A stretch of 64,000 nucleotides of DNA from Azospirillum ramasamyi (lineage in GTDB: Bacteria > Pseudomonadota > Alphaproteobacteria > Azospirillales > Azospirillaceae), in contig NZ_CP029834.1 of the NCBI RefSeq assembly GCF_003233655.1, positions 1 through 64,000 on the forward strand, in the 5' to 3' direction. The notes beneath the pieces are model-generated. The model searched no databases. It saw only the letters and a list, made by a program, of their open reading frames with translations, and was not told where the DNA came from. Position numbers and translations under genes: made by a program. Positions 24,494 to 33,957 of the stretch are shown here, one piece after another (within the stretch, counting starts at the first letter, position 1; each line of letters starts with the position of its first letter).

Positions 24494-26035
24494 TCAGGAC
24501 GGTCGGGTCGCCCGTGGCCCATCGGCGGTGGTCACCAGCAGCCGGAGCAGCAGAAGCGCGGTGAAGAACAGGTAGGATTGCAGGATGTTGTAGGAGGTGT
24601 CGGCAAGCTCGCTCAGGGGATGGAAGAAGTCGTTGCTCAGGATCGCGAAGGCGATGCCCAGCAGCAGGAGCGTGCCCAGGCTCTGGCGCCGGTCCTCCGT
24701 GGACCGTTTCGACGCGGCCCGGTCTATCAGGACGAACAGCAGATAGGCGCAGACCGGCAGCAGGACGCCGTAATGCGGAACCCAGGCGATCGGCGTGCCG
24801 ATGGTGAAGCAGGTGCCGGCCGCCAGGAAGGAGGCGATCGGCTGCCGCCCGGTTTCCCGCCTGCCCGCCCATCCGCTCGCCCGGCCGCCGGCGCCGTCCC
24901 TGATCCGCCAGAGCAGGCCGAACAGGACGAAAGCCACGCCGGAGATCAGCGTCGCGATGTGGACCAGCGGATGATAGGGGGCGAAGGCGCTGCCCCGCCA
25001 TTCCGTGTCGCCGTTGGTGTTCGACATCAGGTTGGGACCGTTGTGGAGCAGGCGGTGCAGCAGCCCGTTGACGGTCTGGTTGGAATAGTAGCTCTCGCCA
25101 TGCTGGCCCAGGAACGACAGCACGTCCAGGTAATGCAGCGACGCGCCGAAGCCGTAGAGCGCGCAGGCGGTGACGAAGCCGGGAACCACCACGGCGGCCC
25201 AGCCGATGGCGAACCGCCATTCCCGGCGCAGCAGCGCCCAGACCAGGAACAGCGACATCTGCGGCTTGATCAGCGTCGATGCGCCGAGCATGGCTCCGGC
25301 GAGCACCCTCTGGTCGCGCAGGTAGAACAGGGTGGCGAAGACGAAGGCGGCGTTCAGCCACACCTGGATCTGGCCGACGGCGAAAGCCTTGACCACCGGA
25401 TAGAAGCACAGCGTCGCCACGGCGCCCAGGGCGGCGAGGGTCCAGCGGCCGATCCCTCCGCGCACCGCCTGGTCGAAGCCCGTGCGCTCCGCCAGTTCGC
25501 GCATCAGCAGGGCCATGCCGCCCGCGGTGGCGAGGACCAGCAGCAGGTTGAGCAGGGCATAGACGCGCAGATGCAGCAGGCCGACCACCGACATCGCCTC
25601 CATCACCAGCAGCGAGGTCAGCGGATACTGGAACTTAACATGCTGGGTGAAGAAGACGGCGTCATAGACGTTCCCCGGACCATGCTCGCGCAGCCAGTTG
25701 AAGGCCGTCATCATGGGTTCCCAGGAATCGAGCGGCAGCCGCTCCGGCCCGCGGCCCAAAATCAGCAGCAGGACATCCCATGCCGTGGTATCGCCGGTGC
25801 CGCCATCCAGATAGGGTCTGAAGACGACACCAAGCAACGTGTCGGCACAGAGGACGAACAGTAACGCGAGCGTCAGTGTCCAGGCGGCGAAACGGTCCTT
25901 GGCCAAGCCATCGGGGGCCAAGCCATCGGGGGCCAAGCCATCGGGGGCCAAGCCATCGACCGCCCCGCCCCTGTTGCCGGCCAAAGGCCCTTCCAGAATT
26001 CCTTCCGCCGCGCGCACGAAGTCCTTCGATTTCAT
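24494..26035 (-). CDS. Polytopic GT87-like glycosyltransferase
   Basis: A 513-residue integral membrane protein with about ten hydrophobic segments. The segment LRDQRVLAGAMLGASTLIKPQMSLFL-type motif and the early acidic loop (DTTAWDVLLLILG, FQYPLTSLLV) are those of the DUF2029/GT87 polyprenyl-phosphate mannosyltransferases, GT-C enzymes acting on the periplasmic side. The cytoplasmic N-terminus carries a repeat, GLAPD three times and then GLAKD, encoded by four 15-bp tandem copies. Its acceptor is unknown and no other glycan gene is adjacent. Confidence 0.78.
   Translation of the reverse strand: MKSKDFVRAAEGILEGPLAGNRGGAVDGLAPDGLAPDGLAPDGLAKDRFAAWTLTLALLFVLCADTLLGVVFRPYLDGGTGDTTAWDVLLLILGRGPERLPLDSWEPMMTAFNWLREHGPGNVYDAVFFTQHVKFQYPLTSLLVMEAMSVVGLLHLRVYALLNLLLVLATAGGMALLMRELAERTGFDQAVRGGIGRWTLAALGAVATLCFYPVVKAFAVGQIQVWLNAAFVFATLFYLRDQRVLAGAMLGASTLIKPQMSLFLVWALLRREWRFAIGWAAVVVPGFVTACALYGFGASLHYLDVLSFLGQHGESYYSNQTVNGLLHRLLHNGPNLMSNTNGDTEWRGSAFAPYHPLVHIATLISGVAFVLFGLLWRIRDGAGGRASGWAGRRETGRQPIASFLAAGTCFTIGTPIAWVPHYGVLLPVCAYLLFVLIDRAASKRSTEDRRQSLGTLLLLGIAFAILSNDFFHPLSELADTSYNILQSYLFFTALLLLRLLVTTADGPRATRPS
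25901..25960. repeat. Four tandem 15-bp units inside the GT87-like gene
   Basis: The unit GGCCAAGCCATCGGG is repeated at 25901, 25916 and 25931, with a fourth copy at 25946 ending GAC. Being a multiple of three, changes in copy number would keep the frame. Confidence 0.95.
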
Positions 26036-26272
26036 CGGCGACCACTCCCTGGCATTGTTTCCCGGCCTCGACGTTTCCCGGCCTCGACCGCCGGTTGGCC
26101 CGCGAAACTATGCCAGAGCAGCGCGCATGGGGAATGTGCCCCACCCGTGCCGGATCGGAGTAGTGCCATTAATCGCCGGGTACCCGCAGCGGTAGCAAGT
26201 TACCCCGCTGCGTTCGGTGCCGACGCGATCGGGTGAAGAACGTTCACGTGTGGAGCGGCGATGTGGGGGCGG

Positions 26273-26593
26273 TCAGCCCGGCTTTCCCGCCTCGCGATTG
26301 CGCGGCCGCTTGCCGGCATTCGCCTTCGGCGTCGGTGGAGCGGCGTGCTGGTCGGGCAGGTCGCGGCGCTGGCCGGTGTCATCGCCGACGGTGACCGTGA
26401 CGGACGGGCCGCCGCCGACGATGTGCGGCATCTCGACTGCGGTGCCGGTTTCCACGCCCATGCCCTGTCCGGCCCGGCCCGGGGTGATCGGTCCTCCGCC
26501 CAGGGCGCCCGGATTGGGGCTGTCGGCGTTGGAAACATGCCGGTCCCGGTCCTTCCGCCTTTCCGCGTCGTCCTTCATGCGGTCGTTGTCCAT
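26273..26593 (-). CDS. Small hydrophilic hypothetical protein
   Basis: A 106-residue protein beginning MDNDRMKDDAERRKDRDRHV and ending in a Lys/Arg-rich tail (KANAGKRPRNREAGKPG). It has no hydrophobic segment, is rich in Gly, Pro, Asp and Arg, and is probably disordered apart from a short beta-like stretch PSVTVTVGDD. The ATG at 26593 is preceded by GGGAGGACC, a good ribosome binding site, which is the main argument that it is real. No family is recognised. Confidence 0.5.
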   Translation of the reverse strand: MDNDRMKDDAERRKDRDRHVSNADSPNPGALGGGPITPGRAGQGMGVETGTAVEMPHIVGGGPSVTVTVGDDTGQRRDLPDQHAAPPTPKANAGKRPRNREAGKPG

Positions 26594-26969
26594 CTGGTCC
26601 TCCCGGGTTGGGGTTGTCCTTCGGCCAACATGCCGCCCGCACGGGAGTTCCGGCATTCGCCCGACGGGGGGAGGAGCGGCCGATAGAAACTGCGGACTTC
26701 AGCCTGCGGCGGGCATGGCGACGCCCGGACACCCACCCATCTATGCACCGCCCCAGATCCCAACCCTTTGGCCCCAGCGGCGCCGCACCATCCGGCAACC
26801 CACCGTTGCCGAACGCATGGAGGTTATGCGTTTAGGGAATCCCTCCGTCCTGCTTGCGATATTGTTATGGAGGCGAAGAATATCCTAAGGTCATGCTACC
26901 CCCATTTCGGGCTTGGCGCAGACCACGTCCCGACAGAGACCAGCTCAAGGCCCCCGGTGACCGACGGTG
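26594..26969. other. Intergenic region between the small hydrophilic gene and the YdjM-like gene
   Basis: About 375 bases between divergent genes. Short open frames here lack ribosome binding sites. The part from about 26840 to 26900 is AT-rich (around CTTGCGATATTGTTATGG) and is the likeliest site for the rightward promoter, but I cannot define its boxes. Confidence 0.4.
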
Positions 26970-27587
26970 ATGGCGTCCTCTCACATAATCGTCGGTGGCG
27001 CCACCTGGTTCTACCTGTCGAGCCGGTACGGGATGGCCTTCGATCCGGTCGCCTTCGGCGCGGCGATTCTGGGAGCCCTGGCGCCGGACATCGATCATCC
27101 GAAATCGACTCTGGGGCAGATGGTGAAGCCGCTTTCCATCGCCATCTCCAATATCTTCGGACATCGCGGCGTCACCCATTCTGCCCTCGCCATCGCCGGA
27201 TGCCTGTGGGTTCTGCATGAGCATGCGGCCTACCAGCATCTGCTGATCCCGTTCATCGTCGGCTATCTCACCCATCTGGCCGGCGATCTGCTGACCCCGG
27301 CCGGGCTGCCGCTGCTGTGGCCGATCAAGCGGCGGCGCAACTTCGCCCTGCCGGTGCTGAAGACGGGCGGCTTTTCCGAACAATTGGCGGTGACGCTGAT
27401 GGCGGGCTGGATGATCTCCGGCCTGTTCGCCGGCGGCTGGCCGCAATTTCCCCTCGAGCGTCCCTGGCGGTCCGTCGTCGCCGCCGCGCAGACCTATCTG
27501 GGGGAGGCCGGCGGGGAAAAGGCCGCGCCCCCGGTGCCAGTGCGCAAACCGTCCGAGAGCAGCCGCGCGAAGCCGCTGAAGGGCTGA
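26970..27587 (+). CDS. YdjM-like membrane-bound metal-dependent hydrolase (DUF457)
   Basis: A 205-residue integral membrane protein. The family motifs are all present: an N-terminal His (SSHIIVGG), PDIDHPKS, GHRGVTHS and YLTHLAGDLLTPAG, with their conserved acidic and histidine residues that probably bind a metal. E. coli YdjM is LexA-controlled; I see no SOS box here. The start may be this ATG or the GTG just before it at 26967. The C-terminal 35 residues are polar and basic. Substrate unknown. Confidence 0.85.
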   Translation: MASSHIIVGGATWFYLSSRYGMAFDPVAFGAAILGALAPDIDHPKSTLGQMVKPLSIAISNIFGHRGVTHSALAIAGCLWVLHEHAAYQHLLIPFIVGYLTHLAGDLLTPAGLPLLWPIKRRRNFALPVLKTGGFSEQLAVTLMAGWMISGLFAGGWPQFPLERPWRSVVAAAQTYLGEAGGEKAAPPVPVRKPSESSRAKPLKG

Positions 27588-27896
27588 GTCTCTGCCGCTT
27601 CGGCTATCCTGCCTCCACCCCGCCGAATCTGCGAAACGGAGAGCCGTGTCCATATGGATCGTCGGCATTGAGGCGATTTCGCCGAATTCTATTCTGCGAA
27701 AGCGGAAAAGCCGGTCCCGTAGGCTCGGAAACCGGCGAGATGTTCTGAAATTATGGGTATTTACCCGTATTGCATACGGATTTTTGCCAATTTATCAGAA
27801 TGATAAACGGAAAAATCGCCGAAATACCAGATGGAAAGAATCCCGGAAAATCGGTTAGCCTGACAGGCGTTGGACCGGCCTCGCGAAGCGCCGGAC
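27588..27896. promoter_or_regulatory. putA upstream region with three consecutive inverted repeats
   Basis: About 310 bases with no gene; the stretch 27740-27850 is strongly AT-rich for this genome. It contains three adjacent dyads: GGGTA/TACCC around TT (27755-27766), CCGTAT/ATACGG around TGC (27765-27779) and TTTATCA/TGATAAA around GAA (27791-27807). They lie 90-140 bases before putA, a suitable place for an operator. In related bacteria putA is controlled by a divergently encoded Lrp-type regulator, but none is next to it here. Confidence 0.55.
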
Positions 27897-30800
27897 ATGA
27901 GCGCTTCGATGCCTCCAACCCCGCCCCCGACCAGAGCCAGCCACGCGATGAACCAGATGATCGACCCGAGCGTCGCCCCCGCCTCCGAGCCGTCCCTCTC
28001 CAGCGGGGCAGGCCCCTTCGCCGCCTTCGCCCCCGTCGTCCGTCCGTCCACTCCGCTGCGTCAGGCGATCACCGCCGCCTACCGCCGGCCGGAACCGGAT
28101 TGCGTGGCGTGGCTGGTGGAGCAGGCGGCGCTGCCGGCCGAGGTGACGGCGGCGGCGGCCCAGACCGCGCGGTCGCTGATCGCGGCGCTGCGCGCCAAGC
28201 CGCAGGGGCGCGGGGTGGAGGGGTTGATCCACGAATACAGCCTGTCGAGCCAGGAAGGCGTGGCGCTGATGTGCCTGGCGGAGGCGCTGCTGCGCATCCC
28301 CGATCGCGCCACCCGCGACGCCCTGATCCGCGACAAGATCGCCGGCGGCGATTGGCGCGCCCATCTCGGCAACAGCCCGTCGCTGTTCGTCAACGCCGCC
28401 ACCTGGGGACTGCTGGTCACGGGCAAGGTGACGGGCGCGTTGGGCGATGGCCTCGGCGGCGAGCAGGCGCTGTCCTCCGCCCTGACCAAGCTGATCCTGC
28501 GCGGCGGCGAGCCGCTGATCCGCCGCGGCGTCGATATGGCCATGCGGATGATGGGCGAGCAGTTCGTCACCGGCCAGACCATCGACGAGGCGCTGTCCAA
28601 CAGCCGCAAGATGGAGGCGGAGGGCTTCCGCTATTCCTACGACATGCTGGGGGAGGCGGCGACGACCGCCGCCGACGCCGACCGCTATTACGCCGATTAT
28701 GAAAAGGCGATCCACGCCATCGGCAAGGCGTCGGCCGGGCGCGGCATCCATGACGGCCCCGGCATCTCGATCAAGCTGTCGGCCCTGCACCCGCGCTATT
28801 CCCGCGCCCAGGCCGACCGCGTGATGACGGAACTGCTGCCGCGCGTCACCGAACTGGCCCGGCTGGCCCGCCGCTACGACATCGGCCTGAACATCGACGC
28901 CGAAGAGTCCGACCGGCTGGAGCTGTCGCTCGACCTGCTGGAATCCCTGTGCTTCGATCCCGACCTGAAGGGCTGGAACGGCATCGGCTTCGTCGTCCAG
29001 GCCTATGGCAAGCGCTGCCCCTACGTCATCGACTTCATCGTCGATCTCGCCCGGCGCAGCGGGCACCGGATGATGGTGCGTCTGGTGAAGGGCGCCTATT
29101 GGGACAGCGAGATCAAGCGCGCCCAGGTCGACGGGCTGGAGGATTTCCCGGTCTACACCCGCAAGCTGCACACCGACGTGTCCTATGTCGCCTGTGCCCG
29201 CCGGCTGCTGGCGGCGTCCGACGCGGTGTTCCCGCAATTCGCCACCCACAACGCCCAGACGCTGGCGACCATCTACCGGATGGCCGAGCAGATGAATCCC
29301 GCCGGTTTCCAGGTCGGCCAGTACGAGTTCCAGTGCCTGCACGGCATGGGCGAGCCGCTGTACAAGGAGGTGGTCGGCCCGCTGAAGCGGCCCTGCCGCG
29401 TCTATGCCCCGGTCGGCACGCACGAAACCCTGCTGGCCTATCTGGTCCGCCGCCTGCTGGAGAACGGCGCCAACAGCTCCTTCGTCAACCGCATCGCCGA
29501 CAAGAGCGTGTCGATCGACGATCTGGTCGCCGACCCGGTGGCGCAGGCCCGCGCCGCCCTGCCGGTGGGCGGGAAGAACCCGCTGATCGCCCTGCCCAAG
29601 GATCTCTTCGGGACTGAGCGGGCGAACTCCGCGGGTCTCGACCTGTCGAACGAAGCCACGCTGGCCGAGTTGTCCGCCGCGCTGCGCGACAGCGCCGCCG
29701 TCGCCTGGACCGCCGCCCCGCTGCTGGCGGACGGCGAGCGCCGGGGGAAGGCCGAGCCGGTGCTGAACCCGGCCGACCATCGGGACGTCGTCGGGCAATG
29801 CGTCGATGCCGCTCCGGCCGACATCGCCGACGCCTTCCTGTTCGCCGAGGAGGCGGCGGCGGCCTGGGCCGCCACCCCGCCGGCCGAGCGCGCCGCCTGC
29901 CTGTTCCGCGCCGCCGACGAGATGCAGGCGCGCATGCCGACCCTGCTGGGCCTCATCATGCGCGAGGCCGGCAAGTCCACCGCCAACGCCATCGCCGAGG
30001 TGCGCGAGGCCATCGACTTCCTGCGCTATTACGGCGCCCGGGTGCGCGACGGCTTCAGCAACGACACCCATCTGCCGCTGGGTCCGGTGGTCTGCATCAG
30101 CCCGTGGAATTTCCCGCTCGCCATCTTCTCCGGTCAGGTCGCCGCGGCGCTGGCCGCCGGCAACCCGGTGCTGGCCAAGCCGGCGGAGGAAACCCCGCTG
30201 GTCGCGGCGGCGGCGGTTCGCATCCTCCGCGCCGCCGGCGTGCCCGCCGGTGCGGTGCAGCTTCTGCCCGGCGCGGGCGAGGTCGGCGCCGCCCTGGTCG
30301 GCCATGCCGGCACCCGCGCGGTGATGTTCACCGGCTCCACCGAGGTGGCCCGCCTGATCCAGCGCCAGCTGGCCGAGCGGCTGTCGCCGGAAGGCGCGCC
30401 GATCCCGCTGATCGCCGAGACCGGCGGGCAGAACGCCATGATCGTCGACTCGTCGGCTTTGGCCGAGCAGGTGGTGGGCGACGTGATCGCCTCGGCCTTC
30501 GACAGCGCGGGGCAGCGCTGCTCGGCCCTGCGCATCCTCTGCCTGCAGGAGGATGTGGCGGACCGCACGCTGACCATGCTGAAGGGCGCGATGCGGGAGC
30601 TGCGCATCGGCAGCCCGGACCGGCTGGCCATCGACGTCGGCCCGGTCATCACCGCCGAGGCGCGCGACGGCATCGCCCGCCACATCGAGGCGATGCGGGC
30701 CAAGGGACGCCGGGTCGAATCGCTGCCGCTGCCGGCGGAGACCGCACATGGCACCTTCGTGGCGCCGACCATCATCGAGATCGACGGCATCGCCGATCTG

Positions 30801-31694
30801 GAGCGCGAGGTGTTCGGCCCGGTCCTGCATGTCCTGCGCTTCCGCCGCGACGATATGGACCGGCTGGTCGATGCCATCAACGGCACCGGCTATGGCCTGA
30901 CCTTCGGTCTGCACACCCGCATCGACGCCACCATCGACCGGGTGACCAGCCGGATCGAGGCCGGCAACCTGTACGTCAACCGCAACACCATCGGTGCGGT
31001 GGTCGGCGTACAGCCCTTCGGCGGCCATGGCCTGTCCGGTACAGGTCCGAAGGCCGGCGGCCCGCTGTACCTGTCGCGTCTGCTGTCCGTACGTCCGGCT
31101 CTAGACCTGGGCTTGCGCGGCGGCGACGCCGTACCTGCGCCGGCCCATGTCCTTGCGGATGTCCTTGCTGATTGGCTGTCCGACCAGGGCAAGACGGAGA
31201 TCGCCACGGACATACGGACGCTGGCGAAGCGTTCCCCCGTCGGCGGCAGCGTCGAACTGGCCGGCCCGGTCGGTGAAAGCAACGTCTACAGCCTGATCCC
31301 GCGCGGCCGCATCCTGCTGCTGCCGCAGACGGAGGACGGGCTGTACCGGATGCTGGGGGCGGCGCTCGCCACCGGCAACGAGGTGGTGGTGGATGGCGAC
31401 GGCGCCGTCACTGCCGGCCTCAAGACCCTGCCGGCGGAGCTTGCCGCCCGCGTCCGGGTGACGGCGAACTGGCAGTCCTCCGGTCCGCTCGCCGCTGCGC
31501 TGGTGGAAGGCGACGCCGCCCGCCTGCTCACCGCCAACCGCCGCATCGCCGAACTGCCCGGCCCGATCGTCCTGACCCAGGGCGTGCCGACCGGCGGCGA
31601 GGGGGTGGAGATCGCCTGGCTGATGAACGAGCGCTCGCTCAGCACCAACACCACCGCGGCCGGCGGCAACGCCAGCCTTGTGGCGATGAGCTGA
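27897..31694 (+). CDS. putA: Bifunctional proline dehydrogenase / glutamate semialdehyde dehydrogenase
   Basis: A protein of about 1265 residues that oxidises proline to glutamate. The FAD proline dehydrogenase barrel covers roughly residues 150-550, with VRLVKGAYWDSEIKRAQ and QYEFQCLHGMGEPLY; the aldehyde dehydrogenase domain follows, with FTGSTEVARLIQ, ETGGQNAMIVDSSA and the catalytic Cys875 in GQRCSAL. A further 200 residues make the C-terminal domain of long (type B) PutA. There is no ribbon-helix-helix domain at the N-terminus, so it is not its own repressor. The start is uncertain: TTG 27870, ATG 27897 and ATG 27948 are all in frame without strong ribosome binding sites. Confidence 0.95.
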   Translation: MSASMPPTPPPTRASHAMNQMIDPSVAPASEPSLSSGAGPFAAFAPVVRPSTPLRQAITAAYRRPEPDCVAWLVEQAALPAEVTAAAAQTARSLIAALRAKPQGRGVEGLIHEYSLSSQEGVALMCLAEALLRIPDRATRDALIRDKIAGGDWRAHLGNSPSLFVNAATWGLLVTGKVTGALGDGLGGEQALSSALTKLILRGGEPLIRRGVDMAMRMMGEQFVTGQTIDEALSNSRKMEAEGFRYSYDMLGEAATTAADADRYYADYEKAIHAIGKASAGRGIHDGPGISIKLSALHPRYSRAQADRVMTELLPRVTELARLARRYDIGLNIDAEESDRLELSLDLLESLCFDPDLKGWNGIGFVVQAYGKRCPYVIDFIVDLARRSGHRMMVRLVKGAYWDSEIKRAQVDGLEDFPVYTRKLHTDVSYVACARRLLAASDAVFPQFATHNAQTLATIYRMAEQMNPAGFQVGQYEFQCLHGMGEPLYKEVVGPLKRPCRVYAPVGTHETLLAYLVRRLLENGANSSFVNRIADKSVSIDDLVADPVAQARAALPVGGKNPLIALPKDLFGTERANSAGLDLSNEATLAELSAALRDSAAVAWTAAPLLADGERRGKAEPVLNPADHRDVVGQCVDAAPADIADAFLFAEEAAAAWAATPPAERAACLFRAADEMQARMPTLLGLIMREAGKSTANAIAEVREAIDFLRYYGARVRDGFSNDTHLPLGPVVCISPWNFPLAIFSGQVAAALAAGNPVLAKPAEETPLVAAAAVRILRAAGVPAGAVQLLPGAGEVGAALVGHAGTRAVMFTGSTEVARLIQRQLAERLSPEGAPIPLIAETGGQNAMIVDSSALAEQVVGDVIASAFDSAGQRCSALRILCLQEDVADRTLTMLKGAMRELRIGSPDRLAIDVGPVITAEARDGIARHIEAMRAKGRRVESLPLPAETAHGTFVAPTIIEIDGIADLEREVFGPVLHVLRFRRDDMDRLVDAINGTGYGLTFGLHTRIDATIDRVTSRIEAGNLYVNRNTIGAVVGVQPFGGHGLSGTGPKAGGPLYLSRLLSVRPALDLGLRGGDAVPAPAHVLADVLADWLSDQGKTEIATDIRTLAKRSPVGGSVELAGPVGESNVYSLIPRGRILLLPQTEDGLYRMLGAALATGNEVVVDGDGAVTAGLKTLPAELAARVRVTANWQSSGPLAAALVEGDAARLLTANRRIAELPGPIVLTQGVPTGGEGVEIAWLMNERSLSTNTTAAGGNASLVAMS

Positions 31695-31711
31695 GAGCGT
31701 AAACCGCAATG

Positions 31712-31734
31712 CCCTCTCCCCAGTGGGGAGAGGG
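31712..31734. terminator. Bidirectional hairpin between putA and phoX
   Basis: A 10-bp perfect stem CCCTCTCCCC / GGGGAGAGGG with loop AGT, placed between convergent genes. It belongs to the same sequence type as the hairpins at 10811, 40014 and 58673. Confidence 0.65.
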
Positions 31735-31768
31735 ATAGCGACGGCGGCCGATTGAACAACGCAGAGCC

Positions 31769-33739
31769 TTACGACCCGATCACGCCGGCGTCCTGCTTGG
31801 TGATGGCGACGACGGAGGGACGCGGCGGCATGTTGGGCTTGAAGTCAGGCCAACGGGTCGCCGGGTCTTCAAAGGTCGACTTGCGGCCGAACGGCTCGTA
31901 CAGCTCGACACCGTCGGTGGCCGGGTGCTGCACCGCGACGAACAGGGTCTTGTCGTCGGGCGCGAACTCCGGCCCGCACATTTCCGCCCCCACCGGCACG
32001 CGGAAGAACATCATCGATTTGCCGCGCAACGCGCCTTCGGTCTCCACCGCGTAAACGCCGTCGGCCTTGCCCGACGCCTTGAACCAGCCTTCGCCCTGGT
32101 CGGTGGTGATCCACAGCCGGCCCTGGTGATCGATGGCGCAGTTGTCGGGGCAGGAGAACCAGCCGTTGTCGGAGGTGGCGGGGTTGAACATCGCCCCCAC
32201 CTCGCCGTCCTTGGGATTGCCGCCCTTGAGCAGAATGTTCCAGGTGAACTTGGCGGCGGCGTGGTCGCCGTCCGGCGGCAGCATTTCCACCACCTGGCCC
32301 CACAGGTTGCCCGCGCGGTCGTTGGCGGGGTCCAGCTGTTCGGCCTTGCGGCGGGAGTTGTTGGTCAGCATGACGTAGATGGCGCCGGTCTTCGGGTTGA
32401 CCTCGACGTCTTCCGGGCGGTCCATCTTGGTGGCGCCCAGCTTGTCGGCGGCGAGACGCGCCTTAATCAGCACTTCGCCCTGATCCTTGAAGCCGGCATC
32501 GGCGGTCAGACCGTTCTGGCCATGCACCAGCGGCAGCCATTCCAGCGACCCGTCGGCGTTGTAACGGGCGACGTGCAGCACGCCGTCGTCCAGCAGCGTC
32601 ATGTTGTGGGCGCGGTCGCCTTCGACGTATTTCTTGGCCGAGACGAATTTGTAAACGTAATCGAAACGCTCGTCGTCGCCCATGTAGGCGACCACCCGCC
32701 CGTCCTTGTTGACGGCGACGGAGCAGGCCTCATGCTTGAAGCGGCCGAGCGCCGTGCGCTTGATCGGGGTGAAGGTCGGGTCGTAGGGGTCGATTTCGAC
32801 GATCCAGCCGAAGCGATTGGCTTCGTTGGGTTCCTTGGCGACGTTGAAGCGGTCGTGATGGGCGCCCCAGTTGTACCACTTGCCGGGCACGCCGTAGCGG
32901 TCGGCCTTGGGCTTTTCCTCATCCGACCAGAAATAGCCGTTGAAGTTTTCTTCCGCCGTCAGCCAAGTGCCCCACGGCGACATGCCGCCGGCACAGTTGT
33001 TCAGCATGCCGCGGACCTTTGTCCCGGTCGGGTCGTAGGAGGTCTTCATCAGATCATGGCCGGCAGCGGGGCCGGAGATGGCGCACTCGGTCTCGCCGGT
33101 GATGCGGCGGTTGTACTTGGAGGCGGGATCATAGGTCCACTTGCCGCCGGTCTTCTTCACCTCGACCACGCTGCCGCCGTGAGCGGCGATTTCGATATCG
33201 ACCAGTTCCTTGGTCATTTTGGCGAATTTCGCTTCCTGCTGTTCGCCGCCCAGACCGGGGAACATCACCTCTTCGTCGGTGTACTCATGATTGACGCAGA
33301 GCAGGCCGTGATCGGGGGTCCTGGTTCCCTGCGGCAGCGGCGCGAAGCCGAGATAATCGTTGTTGTAGCCGAATTGCAGCGCCTGAGACGCCGCCGACTG
33401 CTTTAGCGGGTCGAAGGCCGGAGCGCCGGGGACCACCGGGTCGCCCCAGCGAATCAGCACGTCGGCGCTGTAGCCGGGGGCGACGTGGTGGGTCTCATCG
33501 ACGCCGAAGGCGACTTCCGAAAAGGTGAAGGACGGCTTGGCGGCTTCGGCCGCGGCTTCCTTCGACAGCGCCGCCAAGGCGGCGGGGCCGGCGACGGCTG
33601 AAATGGCGGAAACCGCAAGCGCGCCGCGCAGCATGTCGCGGCGGCCGAAGCGCGCGGCGATGATATCGCCCATGGTGGGGTTTTCGGTCGGATTGCTGCC
33701 GATGTCTTCGGCGGCTTGACGGCCCTTGATGTCGCTCAT
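31769..33739 (-). CDS. phoX: PhoX-family alkaline phosphatase, Tat-exported
   Basis: A 656-residue DUF839/PhoX protein. A twin-arginine signal (RFGRRDMLRGALAVSA, Arg33-Arg34) marks it for folded export, as for other calcium/iron PhoX enzymes. Family motifs include LLCVNHEYTDEEVMFPG, CAGGMSPWGTWLTAEENF, RFKHEACSV and CPDNCAIDHQGRLWITTDQ. It releases phosphate from organic monoesters outside the cell. The segment GRFGRRDM starts about 30 residues in because of a polar leader. The upstream gap shows only a weak half-match to a Pho box. Confidence 0.93.
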   Translation of the reverse strand: MSDIKGRQAAEDIGSNPTENPTMGDIIAARFGRRDMLRGALAVSAISAVAGPAALAALSKEAAAEAAKPSFTFSEVAFGVDETHHVAPGYSADVLIRWGDPVVPGAPAFDPLKQSAASQALQFGYNNDYLGFAPLPQGTRTPDHGLLCVNHEYTDEEVMFPGLGGEQQEAKFAKMTKELVDIEIAAHGGSVVEVKKTGGKWTYDPASKYNRRITGETECAISGPAAGHDLMKTSYDPTGTKVRGMLNNCAGGMSPWGTWLTAEENFNGYFWSDEEKPKADRYGVPGKWYNWGAHHDRFNVAKEPNEANRFGWIVEIDPYDPTFTPIKRTALGRFKHEACSVAVNKDGRVVAYMGDDERFDYVYKFVSAKKYVEGDRAHNMTLLDDGVLHVARYNADGSLEWLPLVHGQNGLTADAGFKDQGEVLIKARLAADKLGATKMDRPEDVEVNPKTGAIYVMLTNNSRRKAEQLDPANDRAGNLWGQVVEMLPPDGDHAAAKFTWNILLKGGNPKDGEVGAMFNPATSDNGWFSCPDNCAIDHQGRLWITTDQGEGWFKASGKADGVYAVETEGALRGKSMMFFRVPVGAEMCGPEFAPDDKTLFVAVQHPATDGVELYEPFGRKSTFEDPATRWPDFKPNMPPRPSVVAITKQDAGVIGS

Positions 33740-33957
33740 GTCTCTTGTCCCCTAGGGGTTAAGCTTGAGCGCACCATAGGCAGGGGAGATGACACCGATA
33801 TTACGTAAATGTTGGTGATGAATGAAGGCGAGGAGGATGGGGCCGCCGCACACCCGCCCGCGGCATGCGCATGCCTGCCATCACCCTCGCGCTGCGGTAC
33901 GCCCGCGGCCGATCCGGTTAAGGTTCCGAACCTCTGTCGTCGCCTTTCGGGCCATCC

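Noticed and set aside
25901..25960. CRISPR-like array
   Set aside because: The units are directly adjacent without spacers, are 15 bp long and keep the reading frame of a membrane protein.
27855..31028. A 1057-residue minus-strand frame opposite putA
   Set aside because: Antisense shadow of PutA: low complexity and no start signal.
33778..33806. Possible Pho box upstream of phoX
   Set aside because: Only one half (ATGACAC, 33789-33795) resembles the consensus; the neighbouring 11-base-spaced halves match poorly.
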